Source of the DNA: Penaeus vannamei
Lineage: Eukaryota > Arthropoda > Malacostraca > Decapoda > Penaeidae
Assembly (NCBI RefSeq): GCF_042767895.1
Contig: NC_091568.1
Span: forward strand, 26,430,735-26,448,234
Direction: 5' to 3'
Length of the DNA: 17,500 nt
Part shown: one piece after another, positions 9,018 to 17,327 of the stretch
Position numbering within the stretch: the first letter of the stretch is position 1
Layout of the letters: the number at the start of each line of letters is the position of its first letter
Notes under the pieces: model-generated
The model's input: only the letters and a program-made list of their open reading frames with translations
Databases searched by the model: none
What the model was told of the DNA's origin: nothing
Program-made: the position numbers and the translations under genes

Positions 9018-9505
9018 ACCCCCATCTCCTCATCCTCCATCCTCCTCGTCCACCCGTTCCTCATCTTCCCCATCCTCCAATCCACCCGTTCCCCATCCCC
9101 CAATCCACCCGTTCCCCATCCCCCAATACACCCGTTCCCCATCCCCCAATCCACCCCGTCTCCTGTCCCCCATCCTCCCCGTCCACTCGTTCCCCATCCC
9201 CCAATCCTTCCCGTCCACTCTTTCCCCATCCCCCAATCCTCCCCGTCCACCCGTTCCCCATCCACCTGTTCCCCATCCCCCCATCCTCCCATCCCCCAAT
9301 CCTCCCCGTCTCCTGTCCCCCATCTTCCATCCTCCCCATCCCCGTGTCCCATCTGCCCATCCTCCCTACCTACCCCTTCCCCATCTTCCCCATCCCCGTC
9401 TCCCATCCGCCCATCCTCCCCGTCCACCCGTTCCCCATCGCCCAGTCCTCCCCGTCTCCCGTCCCCCATCTTCCCCAATCCCGTCTCCCATCCCCCCCTC
9501 TCCCT
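9018..9505 (-). repeat. C-rich minisatellite with a 23-bp unit; G4-forming on minus strand
   Basis: Unit starts at 9082, 9105, 9128 and 9151 are exactly 23 bp apart. Each unit carries CCACCCGTTCCCC, then ATCCCCCAAT; the third unit has ACA for CCA. Outside this core the array is degenerate, with CCGTCCAC, CCCGTTCCCC and CATCCCCC words shuffled to about 9500. The plus strand has almost no G. Read on the minus strand, each unit gives GGGGG, GGGG, GGG tracts with loops of 2, 3 and about 6 nt, so successive units meet the canonical G-quadruplex pattern. Confidence 0.93.
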
Positions 9506-9900
9506 CCCTGCTGGGTCTTCGGTCGGGTCGAGGCGAGGTCAAATCTGCCTTACATGGAGCTGCCGCTGGGATGGGGGTATGCTTGTGTTGGGGGGGGGGG
9601 ATTTGCGGGAGGGGGGCGGAAAGCAGGTGGTAAGAGGGGAGGGATTTAAAGGGAAGGGAGGGGGGCTTGATGCAGATGGTATGAGGGGAGGGAAGAAAAA
9701 AGGGGGAGGGGGCAGATGATGAGAGGGGGAGTGAAAGAGGGGGAAGAAGAGAGTAAGGAGGCGTGGGGGAAGAGAGCAGGTGGTGAGAGGGGAGGGAAGA
9801 AAGGGGGAAGAACATACGATGATAAGAGGAGCGAAAGAAGGCAGAAGAGGAAGAGAAGGAGATGCGGGGGCAGGAGGAGGAGGAGGAGGAGGGGGTGAAT
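9506..9900. other. G/A-rich low-complexity domain with (AGG)n
   Basis: Strand composition inverts relative to the preceding minisatellite: plus strand is now G-rich, with G11 at 9590-9600, repeated GAGGGGAGGGAAG words and (AGG)n at about 9872-9893. No gene is supported. Confidence 0.7.
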
Positions 9901-10040
9901 AGACGCCGCGGGGCCAAGGAAATCTCGGCGCGGGTTGTAATTATTTAATTGAATTCTGATTCCGCTTTCGGGGCCGCGGGCGAGGCGGTCCGTTTTAGTT
10001 GTTTACTGCAAATTGACTCGCGTCTGCCCCCTTTTGGCGC
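9901..10040. other. Unique GC/AT mosaic pocket
   Basis: A short unique pocket between two low-complexity domains. It has CCGCGG palindromes near 9906 and 9974 flanking an AT core around 9936-9958 with TAATTA and TTAATTGAATT. Possibly a small regulatory element; nothing further can be supported. Confidence 0.3.
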
Positions 10041-10560
10041 TTTTCTTTGCCGTCCCCTTCCTCCCCCTCCCGCTCCTCCCCCCCCCCACCCCGCCCTGTT
10101 CCTCCCCTTCGCCGTCCTCTTTCTACCCCTGCCTCGTCCTCTTTCCCCCTCCTCGTCCTCCCCCTCCCGCTCCTCTATCCCCCCGCCATGGTCCTGCCCA
10201 ACCAATCCTCTTTCTCCCCAATGCCTCCTCCCCTTCATCTTACTCCCCGTCCTCTTTCTCTCCCTCCTTGTCCACTTCTTTTCCCTCCTTTCGCCTTCCT
10301 ATTCTCTTCCTCCAGTCCTTATCCTCTTCTTCTCCATCCTTGTCCCCTTTCTCCCCCTTCCTCCCCCTCCTTGTCCACTTCCTCCCTCTCTCCGTGCCCT
10401 TTCCTCCACTCCCCCTTCTTGTCCTCTTCCTTCCCCGTCCCTTTCTTCCCCCTCCTTGTACTCTCCCTTCCCCTTCCTCTGTCTTGTCCCTCTCCGTCCC
10501 CTCCCCCCCTCGTCCCCGCCCTCCTTCCTCAGCCCCCTCTTTTGCACCTGACGTTTCTTA
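10041..10560. other. C-rich polypyrimidine low-complexity domain
   Basis: CCTCCCC, CGTCCTC and CTTTCCCCC words dominate the plus strand. No strict period was found. Long Pro/Ser frames are compositional. Confidence 0.8.
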
Positions 10561-10680
10561 TTTGCATGTTAAATAGTCGTGGTAGCGAGGTTCGTTCCGT
10601 GGGGTTGTTAAGTGTCCCTCGGTGTCAATTGGAGGCCGGCTTCTCATTTCACTTTGTTTTGCCTTCATCCTTCCTCTCTC
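10561..10680. other. Short unique segment
   Basis: About 110 bp of mixed sequence between two pyrimidine domains; nothing recognised. Confidence 0.4.
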
Positions 10681-11910
<1,230 letters not shown>

Positions 11911-11914
11911 GCGT

Positions 11915-11948
11915 GGCCATAAAAGGCTGGCGGAGAGTGATCAGCTTT
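11915..11948 (+). promoter_or_regulatory. Candidate TATA-like plus initiator core promoter
   Basis: CATAAAAGG (11918-11926) is a one-mismatch TATA box. TCAGCTTTC begins at 11941, giving an arthropod-type initiator TCAG with its A at 11943, 25 bp downstream. Sequence to the right is unique and CpG-containing, and holds GTGAGT donor matches. Evidence is motif spacing only. Confidence 0.22.
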
Positions 11949-12100
11949 CGGCACGGGATCCCCGAATCTTTCATCCGCCGTGATCGATCGGCCGACGCCA
12001 TATACGACACCGTATGCCACGTCGTTAGAACGCCATGACACGCTGACACCGTCCGGCACCATCCGACAGCAGAGGCTTTCGTCAGGTGGAGTTGGACTTG

Positions 12101-12363
12101 GTGAGTCGTTGGTTTTCCTGGTGAGTGAAACCCAGAGGGCATTCGGGGCACGAGAGGGCGCGGAAGGGAGCACAAGGGCAGCAGAGAGAGAAAGAGAAGA
12201 GGAGAGGGCACCTTTAGGGGGCACTGGCAGGGCACGAGGGCAGATCAGATACCCAAGTGAGTTGATAACGAGATAAAAGTGTGAGGCAGGCCCGCCACCC
12301 TTTCGGACTCTCCGCTCAGCCCTTCTGGCAGCGCTGCCGTCACTACGTTTTTCCTTGTTTCAG
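12101..12363 (+). other. Candidate intron with GTGAGT donor and pyrimidine-rich acceptor
   Basis: TTG|GTGAGT at 12100/12101 and CTG|GTGAGT at 12120/12121 are close donor matches. TTTTTCCTTGTTTCAG ending at 12363 is a strong acceptor with a CACTAC branch-like sequence about 20 nt upstream. The resulting intron would be 243 or 263 nt. A third GTGAGT lies at 12257-12262. Both ends are reasonable, but no transcript evidence exists. Confidence 0.22.
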
Positions 12364-12600
12364 GGGCGGTAGGTTGAAAGGGGAATTTTATCTACATCTA
12401 CGCGAATTTCAATGCCCGGAATGCAGTCGAGGAGCCAGTGGTTGGGGGACAAGGGAGTTGCTGTCAAGGTCGTGTTCTTTGTTGGTTTTGCAACTTTCAG
12501 AATGTTCTTAAGGGGGCTAGTTGGGCTACCCCTTGCTGGAGACGGAATGCGAGATGGGAATAGATTGGGCGTCGTTTACGTAGCGCGGACTATCCTATAA
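12364..12600 (+). CDS. Hypothetical exon / ORF, function unknown
   Basis: Downstream of the acceptor-like sequence two frames are open. An ATG at 12412 gives 62 residues (starts MPGMQSRSQW, hydrophobic centre FVGFATFRMF) ending at 12600. An alternative frame entering at the acceptor runs about 48 residues to 12511 and contains a lone CPEC knuckle (CxxC) within KGEFYLHLREFQCPEC. Neither matches a family I know. Two overlapping AATAAA motifs at 12853-12867 could be poly(A) signals for a short transcript. A noncoding RNA or no gene at all is equally consistent. Confidence 0.15.
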
Positions 12601-12613
12601 ATATCTAGCCTAG

Positions 12614-12690
12614 ACCGGAGACAGAGGGAGGGAGAGGGAGAGGGAGAGGGAGGGTGGGAGGGAAAGGGAGACAGACAGACAGACAGACAA
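12614..12690. repeat. GGGAGA-type repeat followed by (ACAG)5
   Basis: GGGAGA units run 12625-12651, then GGGAGGGTGGGAGG words, then ACAG units at about 12669-12688. It is the short-array counterpart of the AGAC tract at 7329. Confidence 0.9.
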
Positions 12691-13856
12691 AGAGGACGAA
12701 TGAGAAAGTGTGTGAATAAGATTATTTGGTAGAGAGGGAAAGGGGAATGGGAAAAACAGGCCACTGTCATTGAAGGTACAACACCGCCCCCCCTCCCCCG
12801 GACCCACCATCATGCCCGGGGATTGATTTGTTCTTTGACGTTCGTTAAAAAAAATAAAAAGAATAAAAACAACAGCTTTCTGTCATGTCATGTGAACGGT
12901 CGATTCTTGTAATTGCGGGGTATTTAACAACCAGCTGTCTCGTCCTCGAGTGGATACGCGTGAAAACAAAAACAAAAGCGAGAGAAGAAAAGGTGCCCTT
13001 TTGATAACATGCTTTCGCTCGGGAAACGTCTGGAAAAAGAAGACGCAGTTGAAACGATGTAATTATCCGGGGAGCGACGGAGGGCTAGGTCGTGGCAGGC
13101 ATTTTTGTGCAATTATGGATGATTTTTTGTGTTGGGGCATGTTTTGTTATTGGTATTGGTATGGGATGGGATGTTTTATGTGTGTGTTTGTGTATGTGCG
13201 CTTGTGTGTGCACGTGTGCTGGTGCCTCCTCGTGCGCCAGAGTATATGTGCAGGGTTGTACTTGCGCATTATTTACCTCCTCTCGAAAATGATTTAGTGG
13301 AAGGCTTTAGTAAATTGAAAGTCCATGCTTTTCACGTCACGAGGAGATATTATTTCACCCGAGCGCATGTTCGGTGTTCATTCTTCTCTTTTCTTTCTAG
13401 CGTGTTTCCCGTATTTTTTTTAAAGCCTGGTAAATGATAATGACTTCACGAATGCTCTTTCGAACACTCGCCGCTCTCGAAATTGAGTTTTCATGACTTC
13501 ATTCACCTTCACTCTGTCTCATTATTTTGTTGAAAATCCGAATTAACTCGTTACTTCGCGTTGAAAAAGGAGCAATTAACGAAGAACTTTTACTGGGAAA
13601 TTCCGCTCGTGGCGAGTGTGTGGCACGGTCCTTTGGCACGGTAGGAAAGGCGAGCGCGAGGCCTGGCTCCTGTGGCGCTCGTTTCACCTGTGTGATTGCT
13701 TAGGCGTCGCCGGTGAAGCATTTCGTGCCGGTTTGGCGGGCGATGACGCTGTCTTGACCTGTGCGCTCGGAGTAGTATGTTTAACTTTACCTTGGAGAAT
13801 CTTTTCGCCGCTCCTTCACAGCTACGACAGACGCGAACAAGTCCGATTTCAAACTT
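12691..13856. other. Unique intergenic sequence
   Basis: Over 1.1 kb without a supported gene. Contents seen: two AATAAA motifs (12853-12858 and 12862-12867), GT-rich imperfect sequence at about 13170-13225, and a CTTTTCTTTCTAG acceptor-like stretch ending at 13400 with no usable exon after it. A CpG-rich segment lies at 13600-13760 with a 9-bp direct repeat TGGCACGGT (13621 and 13634). A frame open from 13580 to the TA repeat has no recognisable domain. Confidence 0.5.
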
Positions 13857-13882
13857 GCTTTCGTAGAAGACGAAAGCTTTTT

Positions 13883-13883
<1 letters not shown>
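13857..13883 (+). terminator. Perfect 8-bp hairpin followed by T6
   Basis: GCTTTCGT and ACGAAAGC form a perfect 8-bp stem with a 5-nt AGAAG loop, followed at once by six T and then the TA array. A T run of at least four is the RNA polymerase III stop signal, and a hairpin before it would resemble the 3' end of a small RNA. No upstream A box or B box was found. It may equally be incidental. Confidence 0.2.
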
Positions 13884-13927
<44 letters not shown>

Positions 13928-13934
13928 GTATATA

Positions 13935-14017
<83 letters not shown>

Positions 14018-14146
14018 TTATGTGTGTAAGTATAAGTATATATATAAGTATATATATAAGTATATATATAAGTATATATATAAGTATATATATATGCTAT
14101 ATATATATATACTATATATATACTACATATATATACTATATATATA

Positions 14147-14197
<51 letters not shown>

Positions 14198-14262
14198 GCA
14201 TATATATTATAAGTATATATATAAATATCGTATATATATTAGATATATATTCTCAATATTGT
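13884..14262. repeat. (TA)n array with 12-bp AAGTATATATAT minisatellite
   Basis: TA repeats run from 13884 to about 14010 with a few interruptions. AAG occurs at 14034, 14046, 14058, 14070 and 14082, exactly 12 bp apart, each followed by a TATATATAT stretch. A third variety with TACTATATATA words follows (14098-14160), then pure TA and imperfect TA to about 14262. Poly Ile/Tyr frames are repeat translations. Confidence 0.97.
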
Positions 14263-14826
<564 letters not shown>

Positions 14827-15264
14827 TTGTGTTCGGTTTGTATTAGTTTTTTTGTTCGGTGTCTGATTTTTTCTCTACATTGGTTGTGAGATTAATTCTA
14901 TTACGTGAACATCGAAGTACAAAAAGAAGCGAAGAATAAAGGAAGAATAATATGAAAAGGGAAAGGCAAAGTAAAGAATAGTGAAAACGAAGAAAAGCCA
15001 GCGACCTTGTGGCTATCTCCAGAAATTCGTCCCGTTTTTTGCGCTGTGTTTGATTTCGCTTCATCTGGATATTGCGTGCCTCGCTCCTTGTTTTAAGGTG
15101 AAATCCGACCCTTTCCTTTCTCCGTCTGGTTCTTGGGAATTTTTGCTTTAATGTTTTTTTAAAAATCTTGTGTCGATTGAGTTCGTGCATTTGGTCTGTT
15201 TTCCTTCTTTTGCTGTGTTCTCGTTCTCGTTTTCTTTGTTGTTTCTCTATCTTTTCCTTTTTTA
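14827..15264. other. Unique AT-rich sequence
   Basis: No supported gene. A minus-strand frame from 15190 to 14843 is Lys/Arg-rich then hydrophobic, but this mirrors purine-rich and pyrimidine-rich composition. It ends in a pyrimidine-rich stretch leading to TTTAG just before the G4 motif. Confidence 0.45.
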
Positions 15265-15290
15265 GGGGTGGGGGGTGGGGGTGGGGTGGG
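15265..15290 (+). promoter_or_regulatory. Strong G-quadruplex motif with single-T loops
   Basis: G4-T-G6-T-G5-T-G4-T-G3: five G tracts separated by single T residues. One-nucleotide loops are the arrangement associated with the most stable parallel quadruplexes. It directly follows a 35-nt polypyrimidine stretch ending TTTAG, so in a plus-strand transcript it would abut an acceptor-like site. Confidence 0.6.
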
Positions 15291-15645
15291 AGTCTAGGGG
15301 AGACTTGTTTAATCTTCTTTTCCCTTTCGTTGTACCCGAGATCATGTTTCTTATTCTCGCCCTTTCTTAGATGGCTCGATAGTTTTTATGTTCTTTTTTC
15401 TTCACTTTTTTCTGCTGTTCTCACTTCACATCTGTACTTTCCTACCTCTTTTTCATTCCTCAATTTACACCTTTCCTCCGCAATTCTCTCTTCTCTCCCC
15501 CGTTTCTTGTTGTCTTCTCACTCCGTCGTGGCCCTAAAGACGCCGGAAGAAGCTGTTTAGCGGCGAATAATAGCTGTTTTGTAAAGCGCCCTATTGCCTT
15601 GTCTCCTTCACCCCCCTCCGCCTCCCGTCCCTTCTTTTCATTCAT
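15291..15645. other. Unique pyrimidine-rich sequence
   Basis: T/C-rich with hydrophobic frames of no recognisable family. A spaced direct repeat AGCTGTTT occurs at 15551-15558 and 15572-15579. No gene is supported. Confidence 0.45.
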
Positions 15646-15679
15646 TTCGCCCTTACGGTTGAAAGAGCATAAGGGCGAA
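15646..15679. promoter_or_regulatory. 10-bp perfect inverted repeat (hairpin, 14-nt loop)
   Basis: TTCGCCCTTA (15646-15655) and TAAGGGCGAA (15670-15679) are exact reverse complements around a 14-nt loop. The stem is mixed in composition, not a product of simple repeats. It could be a structured RNA element or a protein-binding dyad. It lies 15 bp from the AT palindrome at 15695. Confidence 0.4.
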
Positions 15680-15694
15680 TTTGGCACAGGGCTT

Positions 15695-15709
15695 TTTAAT
15701 TAAACAAAG
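15695..15709. promoter_or_regulatory. TTTAATTAAA palindrome with SOX/TCF-type AACAAAG
   Basis: TTTAATTAAA (15695-15704) is a 10-bp palindrome with a homeodomain TAATTA core. AACAAAG (15703-15709) overlaps its end and is a SOX/TCF-type motif. Combined with the neighbouring inverted repeat it suggests a small regulatory element. Confidence 0.3.
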
Positions 15710-15833
15710 AGGGCCTTCGATTGAGCGGTCGTAAGTATGTCTTGTGTTTGGTTATTTGACCTCGGATTTATCTCCTTTAATCTTCTCCCTTTTTTTTCTA
15801 CGATTTATTTCTGTTGTTTTTCCCTCTTCATAG

Positions 15834-15946
15834 TTGCCTTCGACGTGCGTGGACATAAAATCAGAGGATAAATTTTTTAAAAGATTAGAAGAAGAATTGT
15901 GCGGTCGGGTGTCTCGCTGTTTACGGCTTTGGCTCATTGGCGACAG
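15834..15946 (+). CDS. Candidate internal coding exon, unknown product
   Basis: A strong acceptor (TTGTTTTTCCCTCTTCATAG, ending 15833) is followed by an open frame reading about 38 residues from LPSTCVDIKSEDKF to RLWLIGDR. ACAG|GTGCGA at 15946/15947 is a moderate donor match. Beyond it the sequence turns into GA-rich low complexity that would otherwise encode only Glu/Gly/Arg. The peptide is mixed, with a possible amphipathic helix (SEDKFFKRLEEEL). I do not recognise it. The opposite strand also has an open frame here, and acceptor-like pyrimidine runs are frequent in this window, so this remains tentative. Confidence 0.22.
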
Positions 15947-15954
15947 GTGCGACA

Positions 15955-16245
15955 CGGAGGAGAGGGAGGGAGAGGGGGATGGGGGAAGAGGGAGGAGGGA
16001 TGAAAAGGTGGGGGAAGAATTAGGGGGAGGGGGAGAGACAGAAGGAGAGGCTGGGGAGAGCGGACAGAGGAAGTAGGAAACTGAGATAGCATGAGAATTG
16101 GTATAGGAGGGAGAAAGGAGGAAGGAGGAAGGAGAAGAAGAGATAGCTGAGAGACAGATAGAGGCGAAAGAAGGGAGAAGAGAAGGGCGCAGCGGCGTCG
16201 GGCGCGGGCGGGGAGGGAGGGCGCAGGCGGGGAGGGAGGGCGCTT
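15955..16245. repeat. Purine-rich low complexity ending in a 19-bp tandem duplicate
   Basis: GGAGAG, GGGGGA and GGAAGGA words cover 15955-16190. Two copies of a 19-bp unit (GGCGGGGAGGGAGGGCGCA, starting 16207 and 16226, second ending in T) follow. Their GGGG-A-GGG-A-GGG tracts meet the G-quadruplex pattern, and a T run follows at 16244. Confidence 0.85.
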
Positions 16246-16247
16246 TT

Positions 16248-16463
16248 TTAATAGAGGTTGCGAAGGCCAGCGGTTGATGGGTGTTGATAATGGCGACCTC
16301 GTGGCGCGTTGCTGATTATTAAGAAGTCTCGCAAGGTGTTGAGGAACGTTTTAAACAGCGCGGTCTGGGTGTGGTATGTTCCTCCGGCGCGGAGTCGGCT
16401 GACGGCGCTTGTCAGGAGATCCAGGTCAGCAGCGAGAGGCGCCGGTGGTCGTCGTGCTGTCAC
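16248..16463 (-). CDS. Weak hypothetical ORF, unknown product
   Basis: A minus-strand frame of about 70 residues (88 if opened to the preceding stop near 16520) has balanced composition, unlike most frames here. It includes LAADLDLLTSAVSRLRAG and TALFKTFLNTLRDFLIISN, which read like amphipathic helices. There is no ATG; the first usable codon is GTG. No good acceptor precedes it and no family was recognised. A frame of this length is expected several times by chance in the window, so confidence is low. Confidence 0.12.
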   Translation of the reverse strand: MTARRPPAPLAADLDLLTSAVSRLRAGGTYHTQTALFKTFLNTLRDFLIISNAPRGRHYQHPSTAGLRNLY

Positions 16464-16520
16464 ATGAGGCGGGGGATTGTTTGTGTCTGTTGGTGCTTCT
16501 GATACGGGCGTGTTTCAGGT

Positions 16521-16740
16521 TCGGATTCGGCTCAGGAGAAGAAATACAGTTTTGACATGTTATATAGACTTGGGTCTTGAGAGGTGTGTAAAACGACGCA
16601 TCTCCCGTTCTGATTTCATTTCCAGATACCGAGTTTGAAAGAGGCGAAGGCCCAGCGAGAATCGGGTGCAGTCGCTCTCGAAAATAACGTCTTTCCTCTG
16701 TGGTTTCAGTTGTCCGTCGTTGACATTCGGAGACGAAAAT
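16521..16740. other. Unique intergenic sequence
   Basis: Ordinary-complexity sequence with no supported gene on the plus strand; it would lie beyond the 3' end of the minus-strand candidate exon. Confidence 0.4.
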
Positions 16741-16750
16741 AAAAATGAAA

Positions 16751-16756
16751 TTTATT
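16751..16756 (-). terminator. Candidate poly(A) signal AATAAA
   Basis: TTTATT on the plus strand is AATAAA on the minus strand. It lies about 230 nt beyond the stop codon of the minus-strand candidate exon (16988-17296), a normal distance for a 3' UTR. Confidence 0.25.
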
Positions 16757-16987
16757 CTTCGCAGAGGAGTGATGATACGGCTGGCCAGGTATTAATTAGC
16801 ACCTGTGTATATCATTGGAATTGTAAATTTGAGTTACCTCGCCGTGCCCTTTTCGCACTGTGTTATTTTGTCAAGATGGTCCATATTTTAGTATTCAGAT
16901 TTTATGCAAAGTAGGTTGGGCAGTGCAGCCAGGGTGGCGCTATTATCATCATGGGAGAAACCCTTTTTTTCGAAGACTATAATATAC

Positions 16988-17296
16988 CTAAATGATGTAC
17001 ATCGCCTCATCGTAAGAAATATCTTTCGTAAATTCACCGAGAAGCAAAGTAAGCTGTAAAATATATAATCGGACATTCCGCGGATTCATCGGCTCTCGCG
17101 TTTCCAAAATCCTCGGCCCGCTGCGCATCGCGATCGGCTTTTGTTTCGACTGATCCCATTTCGCGCCGCGGACCTTGTATGACTTGGTGCTTTTTGTCAC
17201 TTGAATCAGTTTTTTGCCTTTTGTTCGCTTTTGTTTTAGAATTAGGGGACGCGATGTGGTCAATGGTTGACCCTCGGTGAAGGCCGGATGGCGTTC
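16988..17296 (-). CDS. Candidate 3'-terminal coding exon, unknown basic protein
   Basis: On the minus strand a strong acceptor (TTTCTTTCTTTTTACCAG, AG at 17298-17297) is followed directly by 102 open codons starting GAA at 17296. The frame ends at TAG (16990-16988). The peptide is Lys-rich at first (KQKRTKGKKLIQVTKSTKSY). It then has a mixed section with PIAMRSGPRILETREPMNPR, and ends in a Leu-rich stretch and DISYDEAMYII. Composition is protein-like and not repeat-derived. An AATAAA lies about 230 nt downstream. I recognise no domain. The exon would begin in phase 0, with its partners outside the window or across the GA-rich DNA at 17300-17500. Chance frames of this length are expected in the window, so the splice and poly(A) context is the main support. 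Confidence 0.28.
   Translation of the reverse strand, partial: ERHPAFTEGQPLTTSRPLILKQKRTKGKKLIQVTKSTKSYKVRGAKWDQSKQKPIAMRSGPRILETREPMNPRNVRLYILQLTLLLGEFTKDISYDEAMYII
17258..17272. promoter_or_regulatory. GGTCAA-TGG-TTGACC inverted repeat
   Basis: Two exact 6-bp arms with a 3-bp spacer contain GGTCA half-sites in opposite orientation, as in nuclear-receptor elements, though the 5-bp half-site spacing is not the classical ecdysone arrangement. It lies within the minus-strand candidate exon, so it may be coding coincidence. Confidence 0.2.
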
Positions 17297-17327
17297 CTGG
17301 TAAAAAGAAAGAAATGGACGAGAGTGG

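Noticed and set aside
13381..13430. Acceptor-like CTTTCTTTCTAG at 13400 with GTAAAT at 13430
   Set aside because: The implied exon would be about 29 nt of T-rich sequence with no frame evidence.
13580..13870. Plus-strand frame of about 95 residues ending in an Arg-rich stretch before the TA array
   Set aside because: No good acceptor or ATG begins it, it runs into the TA repeat, and an opposite-strand frame is equally open.
14843..15190. 115-residue minus-strand frame with basic start and one hydrophobic segment
   Set aside because: It looks like a single-pass membrane protein, but the Lys/Arg part follows purine-rich DNA and the Leu/Phe part pyrimidine-rich DNA. No promoter, splice site or family supports it.
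15168..15560. 130-residue Phe/Ser/Leu-rich plus-strand frame
   Set aside because: Its hydrophobicity comes from T/C-rich DNA and it crosses the G4 tract as Gly/Trp; it starts at a non-ATG codon.
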